DNA from: a bacterium
GTDB taxonomy: Bacteria; Pseudomonadota; Alphaproteobacteria; Rhizobiales; Xanthobacteraceae
DNA length: 6,202 nucleotides
Reading direction: 5' to 3'
Assembly (NCBI GenBank): GCA_029946075.1
Contig: JAQSDT010000155.1
Span: 1 to 6,202, forward strand
The position numbers and the translations under genes were made by a program. A model generated the notes under the pieces. It was given only the letters and a program-made list of their open reading frames with translations, ran no database searches and was not told the DNA's origin. Shown piece after piece: positions 1-5,834 of this stretch; the first letter of the stretch is position 1; every line of letters begins with the position of its first letter.

Positions 1-1101
1 GGCAGCGAGTTCTCGGTGCTGGCCGGCTCCGGCTGCTACAGCCGGTTCATCGGCAGCACGAGCTCGAAGGCGCTCGATCCGGATTTGCGGCAGATGGTCG
101 AAGCCGCGTTCCAGCGCCGCAAGAACGAATTCGCCGACCATCGCAGCGTGCTTTATCTGCGCACCGGCAGCGGCCGCGAAGTGGTGGTGCTGCTGCAGGC
201 CGAGCGCCAGCTTTCCGACACCGATCGCGCGCTGGTCGAAATCTTCTCCAGCCGGCTGTCGATCGCGTTCGACAACGTCATTCTCTATCGGCAGCTGCAC
301 GAGGCCAATACCCAGCTCGAGGACCGCGTCGCCCAACGCACCCGCGCGCTGATGCAGGCCAACCGCCGCCTGTCGGCGCAATGGCTGCGGCTGCAGCGCG
401 CCAACGGCTTCAAGAACGAAATTCTGGGCACCGTCGCCCACGATCTGAAAAACCCGCTCGGCGTCATCCTCGGCCGCACCGAAATGCTCACCGAACTGAT
501 CGGCGCCGGCTCGCCGAAGGAGAACGTCACCGCGCAGGTCGAGCACATCCGGGACGCCACCAAGCGGCTGACCTCGATGGTCGATCATCTGATTTCGGAC
601 GCGATGGCCGATGCCTTCGACATCACCATCCGCCGCGAGCCGGTCGACGTCGCGGCCCTCGTCGCCGAAGTCACCGACGCCAATCTGCCGCTGGCCGTCA
701 ACAAGCAGCAGACCATCAGCATCTCGGCGCCGCCGAATTTCGTCACCATGTGCGACGCCGACCGCATCCGCGAGGCGATCGACAACCTCGTCAGCAATGC
801 CATCAAATATTCGCCGATCGGCGGCAAGATCACCGTCTCCGTCGCCCATGAGGGCCACGACACCGTGATCCGGATTGCCGACGAAGGCGCAGGCCTGAGC
901 CCCGAAGACCTCGGCCGGCTGTTCGGCCGCTTCCAGCGTTTGTCGGCCAAGCCGACCGCGGGCGAAAGCTCGACCGGCCTTGGCCTGTCCATCGTCAAGC
1001 GCATCATCGACATGCATGGCGGCCATGTGACTGCAGACAGCGCCGGGCCCGGACAGGGCTCGACGTTTACGGTTACACTTCCCGCAACAGAGACGACATG
1101 A
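1..1101 (+). CDS. DUF3369-type sensor histidine kinase, C-terminal part (5' end outside window)
   Basis: The reading frame is open from the first base (GGC AGC GAG) and ends at TGA 1099-1101, leaving 366 visible residues. The protein is a cytoplasmic-type histidine kinase that should autophosphorylate on His and pass the phosphate to a response regulator. Residues 1 to about 100 resemble the DUF3369 sensory domain (start FSVLAGSGCYSRFIG, end SRLSIAFDNVILYRQL). Residues about 98-135 look like a coiled coil. The HisKA H-box is VAHDLKNPLG with His147 (codon 439-441). The ATPase domain shows the N-box DNLVSNAIKYSP (Asn at 796-798), G1 box DEGAGLS (880-900), F box LFGRFQRLS and G2 box STGLGLSIVKRI. 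No transmembrane segment is visible. DUF3369 kinases usually carry an N-terminal receiver domain, so one is expected just upstream of the window (inference). The stop overlaps the next gene's start as ATGA, so the two are translationally coupled. The kinase call is firm; its signal is unknown. Confidence 0.93.
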   Translation, partial: GSEFSVLAGSGCYSRFIGSTSSKALDPDLRQMVEAAFQRRKNEFADHRSVLYLRTGSGREVVVLLQAERQLSDTDRALVEIFSSRLSIAFDNVILYRQLHEANTQLEDRVAQRTRALMQANRRLSAQWLRLQRANGFKNEILGTVAHDLKNPLGVILGRTEMLTELIGAGSPKENVTAQVEHIRDATKRLTSMVDHLISDAMADAFDITIRREPVDVAALVAEVTDANLPLAVNKQQTISISAPPNFVTMCDADRIREAIDNLVSNAIKYSPIGGKITVSVAHEGHDTVIRIADEGAGLSPEDLGRLFGRFQRLSAKPTAGESSTGLGLSIVKRIIDMHGGHVTADSAGPGQGSTFTVTLPATETT

Positions 1102-1835
1102 CCCAGAGCCAGCACATCATCATCGTCGACGACGAGGCGCCGGCCCGCGAAATGGTCGGCGATTACCTCAAGATGCACGGCTTTTCCGTGACGCTGTGCG
1201 ACGGCGGCAAGAGCCTGCGCGGCGTGATCGAGACCAACGTCCCCGACCTCGTGGTGCTCGACCTCAACATGCCCGAGGAAGACGGGCTCTCGATCATCCG
1301 CGACCTCAAGAGCCGCATCAACGTGCCCGTCATCATGCTGACGGCGACCGCCAGCCCGATCGACCGCGTCGTCGGTCTCGAACTCGGCGCCGACGACTAC
1401 ATCGCAAAGCCCTGCGAATTGCGCGAACTGATGGCGCGTATCCGCTCCGTGCTTCGCCGCAGCACGCCCGCCAAGGCCGCCGCGCCTGAAGCATCCGCCG
1501 CCAAGGCCGACAAGGAGCAGCTGGTTCGCTTCGGCACCAAATGGCTCGACCTCGAAGCCCAGGCGCTGCGCGACGACGAGGGCAACGAGCACCCGCTGAC
1601 GGCGTCCGAATTCGGCCTGCTGAAGGTATTCGCGGCCAATCCGAAGCGCGTGCTGTCGCGCGAGCGGCTGCTGGAGCTTGCCAACGCCCGCGACGCCGAA
1701 GCCTTCGACCGCGCCGTCGACCTGCGCATCATGCGCATCCGCCGCAAGATCGAGATCGACCCGACCAAGCCCGCCGTGATCCGCACCATCCGCGGCGGCG
1801 GCTATCTGTTCTCGCCGACCGGCGACAAGGGTTAG
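1098..1835 (+). CDS. OmpR/PhoB-family response regulator
   Basis: This 245-residue DNA-binding response regulator is the likely phosphorylation partner of the kinase it overlaps by 4 bp. The receiver domain (residues about 6-120) has the full active site: the acidic pair D11/D12, phospho-acceptor D55 in VVLDLNMPEEDG, T82 in IMLTAT and K104 in YIAKP. An Ala/Lys-rich linker (about 122-142) leads to a winged-helix domain (about 143-240). That domain has the LTASEFGLLKVF start, the RVLSRERLLEL turn and the IRTIRGGGYLF C-terminal hairpin typical of OmpR/PhoB proteins. The length is normal for the family. The start at 1098 is supported by the ATGA overlap; the Shine-Dalgarno is weak (GAGA about 6 nt upstream), which suits coupled translation. 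Target genes cannot be read from the sequence. Confidence 0.96.
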   Translation: MTQSQHIIIVDDEAPAREMVGDYLKMHGFSVTLCDGGKSLRGVIETNVPDLVVLDLNMPEEDGLSIIRDLKSRINVPVIMLTATASPIDRVVGLELGADDYIAKPCELRELMARIRSVLRRSTPAKAAAPEASAAKADKEQLVRFGTKWLDLEAQALRDDEGNEHPLTASEFGLLKVFAANPKRVLSRERLLELANARDAEAFDRAVDLRIMRIRRKIEIDPTKPAVIRTIRGGGYLFSPTGDKG

Positions 1836-1843
1836 CTCAAATT

Positions 1844-1975
1844 GTCGTCCCCGCGAAGGCGGGGGCCAATAACCACAGGATCGAGTTGGTTGGCTGAGCT
1901 TTGGCTCCAGCCCTTTCCAACAATCGCCAACGATGGTTATGGGTCCCGGATCGCGCTTCGCTTGTCCGGGACGAC
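1844..1975. repeat. Dispersed-type intergenic palindromic repeat (Bradyrhizobium-like)
   Basis: This 132-bp imperfect palindrome begins 9 nt after the response-regulator stop. Outer arms are GTCGTCCC (1844-1851) and GGGACGAC (1968-1975). Inner arms are ATAACCA (1869-1875) and TGGTTAT (1934-1940). Each end also folds on itself: CCCCGC-GAAG-GCGGGG (1849-1864), and GTCCCGGA (1943-1950) with TCCGGGAC (1965-1972). GTCGTCCC(C)GCGAAGGCGGGG with a facing GGGTCCCGG...CCGGGACGAC is a pattern I recall as a common intergenic repeat in Bradyrhizobium and Rhodopseudomonas; this is from memory. The left hairpin may also end or stabilise the kinase/regulator transcript, but it lacks a T-tract. Short open frames across it have no gene-like features. 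Confidence 0.75.
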
Positions 1976-2062
1976 GAGATTTGTTCCCGGAAACGCGTAC
2001 CCTTCGAAAACCGCCCCTTCCGATTTTCCACCTGTTGAAATTACTCACATTTCCGCCGCCAA

Positions 2063-2091
2063 TGTTTCGTCGCGGGGCCTGCGACGAAACA
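2063..2091. promoter_or_regulatory. Perfect 11-bp inverted repeat upstream of the sigma-factor gene
   Basis: TGTTTCGTCGC (2063-2073) and GCGACGAAACA (2081-2091) are exact reverse complements separated by GGGGCCT. The centre lies about 130 bp before the sigma gene start. The right arm is followed by ATTCTCCCC, not a T-tract, so a terminator is less likely than a regulator-binding site or a leader hairpin. CGAAAC, the core of the right arm, recurs at 2105-2110, 2138-2143 and 2169-2174. The repeat is seen directly; the regulatory role is inferred. Confidence 0.5.
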
Positions 2092-2206
2092 ATTCTCCCC
2101 CTCACGAAACCATTTTTTGCTTTCGGTGCAGACATCCCGAAACCGAGCCAAATTAACAATCCTCCCAACGAAACGCCGCCGCGTGGCGTCGAACTGGGAG
2201 CCTGTC

Positions 2207-2818
2207 ATGCCGAACGTCATCGCCATCAACGCCGCAGCCCGAAAGACCATCGAGGCTGCCCGTGCGATATCGGATGAGATGCTGCTGGAAAGTATCGCCA
2301 CGGGCGACCGCACGGCGATGCATGTGCTTTATTCCCGTCACAACGTCCGGGTTTACCGCTTCGTGCTGCGCATGCTGCGCGACACCACCAGCGCGGAAGA
2401 TCTCGTCAGCCAGGTGTTCCTCGATGTGTGGCGGACCGCCAGCCAGTTCGAAGGCCGCTCGCAGGTCTCCACCTGGCTGCTGTCGATTGCCCGTTTCAAG
2501 GCGCTGACCGCGCTGCGCCAGCGCAAGCACGAGGACATCGATCAGGACGACGTGCTCGAAATCGCCGACGATGCCGATACGCCGGAAGCCTCGCTCGACC
2601 GCAGCAACACCAGCGCCATCCTGCGCGCCTGCGTCGCCAAGCTGTCGCCGGCGCACCGCGAGATCATCAATCTGGTCTACTACCACGAGAAGTCGGTCGA
2701 AGAGGCCGGCGAGATCATCGGCATTCCCCAGAGCACGGTGAAGACGCGGATGTTCTATGCCCGCAAGCAATTGGCCGAATTGCTTAAGGGTGCCGGCGTG
2801 AGCAGCCTCGCCGCATAA
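2207..2818 (+). CDS. ECF-type sigma-70 family RNA polymerase sigma factor
   Basis: This 203-residue protein has the two-domain layout of ECF sigma factors, which direct RNA polymerase to specific promoters. Region sigma-2 (residues about 25-100) includes LYSRHNVRVYRFVLRML, TSAEDLVSQVFLDVWR (core-binding and -10 region) and STWLLSIARFKALTALR. A strongly acidic linker (about 98-120, HEDIDQDDVLEIADDAD) separates it from sigma-4 (about 128-195), which has LSPAHREIINLVYY and the helix-turn-helix IIGIPQSTVKTRMFYARKQL. I chose ATG 2207 because GGGAG (2196-2200) sits 6 nt upstream. An in-frame TTG at 2117 would add 30 residues unlike the family. No zinc-finger or membrane anti-sigma gene follows within the window, which is unusual for an ECF factor. 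The next gene encodes a small secreted protein. The exact ECF subgroup is not assigned. Confidence 0.93.
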   Translation: MPNVIAINAAARKTIEAARAISDEMLLESIATGDRTAMHVLYSRHNVRVYRFVLRMLRDTTSAEDLVSQVFLDVWRTASQFEGRSQVSTWLLSIARFKALTALRQRKHEDIDQDDVLEIADDADTPEASLDRSNTSAILRACVAKLSPAHREIINLVYYHEKSVEEAGEIIGIPQSTVKTRMFYARKQLAELLKGAGVSSLAA

Positions 2819-2863
2819 ATATAAGATATTTCAATAACTTACGTTGCTATCAGCGTACGAAAT

Positions 2864-2882
2864 GGGTCGGCTTTGCCGGCCC
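2864..2882 (+). terminator. Possible terminator hairpin after the sigma gene
   Basis: GGGTCGGC (2864-2871), loop TTT, GCCGGCCC (2875-2882) forms an 8-bp stem with one G-T wobble, 45 nt after the sigma-factor stop. It is followed by AAATTATTA rather than a clean T-run, so efficient Rho-independent termination is uncertain. Confidence 0.4.
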
Positions 2883-2895
2883 AAATTATTATCGC

Positions 2896-2922
2896 CGACG
2901 AAACAATTGAAACAATTGGCGA
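2896..2922. promoter_or_regulatory. Repeated GAAACAATT motif upstream of the small secreted-protein gene
   Basis: CGACGAAACAATT (2896-2908) is identical to 2082-2094 upstream of the sigma gene. The GAAACAATTG part is immediately repeated with a 9-nt period (2900-2909 and 2909-2918). TCGCC (2892-2896) and GGCGA (2918-2922) flank the pair as a short inverted repeat. The site lies about 75-100 nt before the next start codon, a plausible position for a promoter or operator. The match is seen directly; the function is inferred. Confidence 0.4.
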
Positions 2923-2995
2923 CATCAGGCGGAAAAACTCAGCCCCTATAACGATCCTCAACAACGCAACGCCAACGCCGAACAGGAGAGCGAAC

Positions 2996-3196
2996 ATGCT
3001 GAAGCCGTCCTTCCGCCTTTTCATCGTCCCGCTCGGCGCCGTTGCAACGCTTGCCTCGCTGTCGGCCCAGAACGTCCAGCCCCGCGCCCAGCGCGACGCC
3101 GGTTCGATGCTGGTCCGCGAGCAGGTGGTCGATTGCAGCACCAAAAGCATCAAGGAGGTCTGCGTGATCTCCTACGACAGCGAGACCAACCGCTGA
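2996..3196 (+). CDS. Small putative secreted protein of unknown function
   Basis: I do not recognise this 66-residue protein. Residues 1-24 look like a Sec signal peptide: basic start (K3, R7), a hydrophobic stretch LFIVPLGAVATLASL, and a plausible cleavage after LSA (residue 24). The mature part would be about 42 residues, polar and charged, with two cysteines (C47 and C56) that could form a disulphide in the periplasm; no lipobox is seen. The start at 2996 is well supported by AGGAG (2984-2988) 7 nt upstream; upstream in-frame codons would bury the signal peptide. It lies 177 bp downstream of the sigma-factor gene and shares a 13-bp upstream motif with it, so it may belong to that regulon (inference). 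The hairpin at 3229-3261 ends the unit. Confidence 0.75.
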   Translation: MLKPSFRLFIVPLGAVATLASLSAQNVQPRAQRDAGSMLVREQVVDCSTKSIKEVCVISYDSETNR

Positions 3197-3228
3197 ATTT
3201 CCTGGAATAGCCTTCAAGTTACCTCCAA

Positions 3229-3261
3229 CGACCCGGCCGGGATGCCCCCCAAGCCGGGTCG
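3229..3261 (+). terminator. Rho-independent-like terminator
   Basis: CGACCCGGC (3229-3237) pairs perfectly with GCCGGGTCG (3253-3261) across a 15-nt loop, 32 nt after the small-protein stop. The downstream CTCTGCGTTT is only moderately T-rich. The strong GC stem in a gene-end position supports a terminator. Confidence 0.6.
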
Positions 3262-3310
3262 CTCTGCGTTTGCGCCCGGTTTCGTGTTCGCATCCCCGGA
3301 AAATCTCACG

Positions 3311-3328
3311 CAGGCGTGACGTCGCCTG
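3311..3328. promoter_or_regulatory. Short palindrome upstream of the CcdA-like gene
   Basis: CAGGCG (3311-3316) and CGCCTG (3323-3328) flank TGACGT, and GACGTC (3318-3323) is itself a palindrome. It lies about 100 nt before the start at 3426, where an operator could sit. In GC-rich DNA a 6-bp arm can arise by chance, so the functional call is weak. The rest of 3262-3425 shows no gene and no convincing promoter. Confidence 0.2.
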
Positions 3329-3425
3329 AGCCGCCATCGGCGTAACGCCCGGCCACATCATCGCGAAGTTCATTCAGCACCCGGCAATGGACCGATCTCG
3401 CCGGGATCGCCGATGGACCGACACC

Positions 3426-4115
3426 ATGCTCAATCTCGTTCTCGCACTGCTTGCCGGCGCCGTCACCGTCGCAGCGCCTTGCACCCTGCCGATGCTGCCT
3501 ATCCTGCTCGGGGCATCGGTCGGCCAGACCGGCAAGGCGCGGCCGGCGATGATCGCGCTCGGATTCGTGATGTCATTCTCGATGGTGGCATTGGCTCTGG
3601 GCGCGATCACCCGGGTGTTCGATTTCGATCCCAATCATTTGCGCAACGCCGCCGCCGTGCTGCTGCTCGGCTTCGGACTGCTGATGCTCTGGCCGGCGCC
3701 GTTCGAGTGGCTGTCGGCCCGTATCGGCGGCTTCAACAGCACGTCGCCCGCTTCCCGGCCAAGCGTGATCGGCGGCTTCGTGCTCGGCACCACGCTCGGC
3801 CTGGTGTGGACGCCTTGCGCCGGCCCGGTGCTGGGCTCGATCCTGACGGTCGTCGCAACGTCGCAGGACACCGCCTGGGCGAGCCTGCTGCTGATCGTCT
3901 ACGCGATCGGCGCCGCACTGCCGATGCTCGCCATTGCTTACGGCGGTCAGGCCGTCACCACGCGCGTACGCAGCATCGCGCGGATCGCCCCGCGCCTGCA
4001 GCAGGGCTTTGGCGTCGTCGTCATCGCCTTCGCGGCGCTCTCATACTTCCAGTACGACACGCTGATCGTGTCGTGGCTGACTTCGTTTTACCCCAACGGC
4101 CAGATCGGCCTCTGA
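3426..4115 (+). CDS. CcdA/DsbD-type transmembrane thiol-disulphide electron carrier
   Basis: This 229-residue inner-membrane protein passes reducing equivalents from cytoplasmic thioredoxin to periplasmic thiol proteins, as CcdA and the DsbD membrane domain do. It has about six hydrophobic helices. The two redox cysteines sit in the family motifs: C19 in AAPCTLPMLP in the first helix and C131 in VWTPCAGPVLGS in the fourth. The length is typical for CcdA. Start choice is uncertain: ATG 3426 places the first helix at the N-terminus as in relatives, while in-frame ATG 3387 would add a very basic 13-residue tail. Neither has a strong Shine-Dalgarno. Its TGA (4113-4115) shares a base with an ATG at 4115, and the next gene starts 11 nt after the stop, so it is co-transcribed with an exported thioredoxin-like protein, its likely electron acceptor. 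The target could be cytochrome c maturation or general periplasmic thiol repair. Confidence 0.9.
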   Translation: MLNLVLALLAGAVTVAAPCTLPMLPILLGASVGQTGKARPAMIALGFVMSFSMVALALGAITRVFDFDPNHLRNAAAVLLLGFGLLMLWPAPFEWLSARIGGFNSTSPASRPSVIGGFVLGTTLGLVWTPCAGPVLGSILTVVATSQDTAWASLLLIVYAIGAALPMLAIAYGGQAVTTRVRSIARIAPRLQQGFGVVVIAFAALSYFQYDTLIVSWLTSFYPNGQIGL

Positions 4116-4126
4116 TGGAGATTGTC

Positions 4127-4687
4127 ATGACCTCACGCGCCCTCGCCGCCGCCGCCGTCCTCGCATTGTCGCTCGCCGGCGCCGCCACCGCCTTCAGCGG
4201 CGACACGACACGCCCGGCCGAAGCTCCGATCGTGGTCGCAGCCGTGCAGGGCACCGCGCCCGAATTCGTCGGGCTCGGCAACTGGTTCAACTCGGCACCG
4301 CTCAAACTCGCCGACCTGCGCGGCAAGGTGGTGCTGGTCGATTTCTGGACCTATGGCTGCGTCAACTGCGTCAACACGCTGCCGCACGTCACCGCGCTCC
4401 ATGAAAAATACCGGGATCGAGGCCTCGTCATCGTCGGCATCCATACGCCGGAATTTCCGTTCGAGCGTTCCGCGACCAACGTCCAGACTGCGCTGAAGCG
4501 GCACGGCATCACCTATCCGGTCGCGCAGGACAACGACTCCAAGACCTGGAATGCCTGGCGCAACCGCTATTGGCCGGCACAATATATCGTCGACCAGAAC
4601 GGCAAGATCGTATTCCAGCACGACGGCGAGGGCCAGTACGAGGAAATCGACCGTACCGTCGGGCGGTTGCTGAACGCGGCCAGCTGA
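4127..4687 (+). CDS. Exported thioredoxin-fold protein (TlpA/DipZ-like, CVNC active site)
   Basis: This 186-residue periplasmic thiol oxidoreductase is the probable partner of the CcdA-like protein upstream. Residues 1 to about 22 form a signal peptide (MTSRALAAAAVLALSLAG, then AATA before a likely cleavage). The thioredoxin-like fold spans about 42-183: LADLRGKVVLVDFWTYGCVNC has the active-site cysteines C78 and C81, and the cis-proline is P150 in RYWPAQYIVD. VIVGIHTPEFPFE is typical of TlpA/DipZ-related redoxins. The active site WTYGCVNC, rather than WCxPC, resembles the thioredoxin domain of mycobacterial DipZ, where it is fused to a CcdA domain. I chose ATG 4127 because GGAG (4117-4120) lies 6 nt upstream; in-frame ATG 4115 overlaps the previous stop (TGATG) but has no ribosome site. 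The substrate is unknown. Confidence 0.92.
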   Translation: MTSRALAAAAVLALSLAGAATAFSGDTTRPAEAPIVVAAVQGTAPEFVGLGNWFNSAPLKLADLRGKVVLVDFWTYGCVNCVNTLPHVTALHEKYRDRGLVIVGIHTPEFPFERSATNVQTALKRHGITYPVAQDNDSKTWNAWRNRYWPAQYIVDQNGKIVFQHDGEGQYEEIDRTVGRLLNAAS

Positions 4688-4748
4688 GATCGTTCAACTT
4701 TCGCCGGCAAGCCCGCTTGCCACTTGACCCGCTCACAGGGGTCATGAT

Positions 4749-4780
4749 GTTTGCCGCCGACGATGGATATGGCGGCAAAC
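4749..4780 (+). promoter_or_regulatory. Perfect 10-bp inverted repeat enclosing the start of the membrane-protein gene
   Basis: GTTTGCCGCC (4749-4758) and GGCGGCAAAC (4771-4780) are exact reverse complements around a 12-nt loop, GACGATGGATAT. The candidate start ATG 4763 lies in the loop, and ATG 4769 straddles the loop/stem edge. In mRNA this hairpin could control ribosome access; in DNA it could be an operator. The pairing is seen directly; the role is inferred. Confidence 0.5.
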
Positions 4781-5746
4781 ACCGATGAAGTTCGGCTGCG
4801 CAAGGGTGTCTCGCTCAGGGAGAGGTTGCTCTGGGCGGCTTCCGGCGCCGTGCTGTTGCTGATCCTCGTTCCGGGCCTCATGACCTGGGCGTGGGACGGC
4901 CGGCCATTGCTGGTCGCACTGTGGGCCGTGCCGCTCGGATTGTTCCTGATCGGCGTTGCCGCCCTCGAACCCAACGTGGCCTGGATCATCACACCGGACG
5001 GCATCGCGATCGGCGAGCAGCGCCCGCTCGGGCGGCTGCACAAGCGAATGATCGGCCTTCACGATATCGCCGGCGTCAGCGTCCGCAGGAACCGGTTCAG
5101 CTATCCCGCGAGCTTCAGCCTCGCATGTATGTTGGCCTCCGGCAATATCCTGATCTCGCCGCCGCTGCCTGATATCACGCGCGTCAACGAAACCGCCGAA
5201 ACGGTTGCGGCGATGCTCGGTCTTCCCGCGGCCGCTCCCGTCGACAATCCGCTCGATGCCAACAATCCCGTGATCAGGCTTGGCTCACCGCTCACCCCGG
5301 TGCTCGGCCGGGTGATTCCTGCGATCGTGCCGGCGTCGGCTGTCCTGTGCACCGTACCATTCCTGGTCGCGCTCTGGATCGGCGAGACCGAACTGGCGCT
5401 CGGATTGCTGTTGCCGCTCGGCCTGTTCGTTGCCTTTACGCTTTACCGCAACGCGCACCGGCTCTCCGGCGCGTTCTGGATCGTCAGGCACGGCGAGATC
5501 CGCATCGAGCGGCTGACATTGAGCGGTGCGGTCGCGGCCGAGACGATCCGCCCCGCTGACGTCGCAGCGATCGAGGTCGACAAGCCCGATCGCAAGGGTA
5601 GAACCTGCACCATCAGCATCCGCCTGCACACCGGCCAGACGTTCCGCAGCCCGACAAGATACGACGAAAGCGGGGCAAGCGCCGTGCGCGCGGAAATCAT
5701 CCGGCGCCTCGATGCCCCTCCCGATACCGGAACACTGACGAGATAG
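4763..5746 (+). CDS. Membrane protein of unknown function with two similar halves
   Basis: I do not recognise this 327-residue protein. It appears to be an internal duplication of [two helices + soluble domain]. Hydrophobic pairs lie at about 22-43 and 48-68, and again at about 184-206 and 209-228. Each is followed by a soluble, probably beta-rich domain of about 80 residues (about 74-153 and 239-316). These domains align by eye: WIITPDGIAI with WIVRHGEIRI, IGLHDIAGVSV with IRPADVAAIEV, and LASGNILISP with LHTGQTFRSP, each ending in a helix. The layout recalls membrane-anchored PH-like domain proteins, but that is only a resemblance. The start is ATG 4763 or 4769, neither with a clear Shine-Dalgarno; both fall in the hairpin at 4749-4780. 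It begins 75 nt after the thioredoxin-like gene and may share its transcript. Confidence 0.8.
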   Translation: MDMAANTDEVRLRKGVSLRERLLWAASGAVLLLILVPGLMTWAWDGRPLLVALWAVPLGLFLIGVAALEPNVAWIITPDGIAIGEQRPLGRLHKRMIGLHDIAGVSVRRNRFSYPASFSLACMLASGNILISPPLPDITRVNETAETVAAMLGLPAAAPVDNPLDANNPVIRLGSPLTPVLGRVIPAIVPASAVLCTVPFLVALWIGETELALGLLLPLGLFVAFTLYRNAHRLSGAFWIVRHGEIRIERLTLSGAVAAETIRPADVAAIEVDKPDRKGRTCTISIRLHTGQTFRSPTRYDESGASAVRAEIIRRLDAPPDTGTLTR

Positions 5747-5834
5747 CGGAACTCCGCTGCAAAAAGGCGCGGTATTGTTGTCGCATCCGGCGTGATAGAC
5801 TCCATGCCGGAATTGATAACGACAGGTGACGGCG

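Noticed and set aside
2085..2160. ECF-type promoter using CGAAAC as the -35 element
   Set aside because: No CGT/CGTC-like -10 element lies at the usual 15-17 nt spacing from any copy, so no promoter was called.
585..2168. Long open frame (527 codons) on the - strand
   Set aside because: It lies antisense to the kinase and regulator genes, whose domain motifs are clear. Its low-complexity composition is typical of antisense frames in GC-rich DNA.
2117..2206. TTG start extending the sigma factor by 30 residues
   Set aside because: There is no ribosome-binding site, the added residues do not match the family, and ATG 2207 has GGGAG at 6 nt.
1842..2313. Several short open frames on both strands in the intergenic region
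   Set aside because: They run across the palindromic repeat and the sigma-gene leader, lack ribosome sites and show no protein-like features.
3413..4126. Extended N-terminus in the frame of the thioredoxin-like gene
   Set aside because: It overlaps the CcdA-like gene, is rich in Arg and Ala without family motifs, and would bury a good signal peptide that follows a GGAG at correct spacing.
4706..4721. GGCAAG-CCCG-CTTGCC hairpin after the thioredoxin-like gene
   Set aside because: The stem is only 6-7 bp with no T-tract. It could be a weak terminator, but the evidence is not enough to list it as a feature.
5745..5758. Hairpin AGCGGA-AC-TCCGCT at the end of the membrane-protein gene
   Set aside because: The stem is short with a 2-nt loop and is followed by an A-run rather than a T-run on the + strand, so it is not a credible terminator.
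5813..5830. TTGAT half-site before cydA as an FNR/FixK box
   Set aside because: The second half (ATCAA) is missing at the required spacing.
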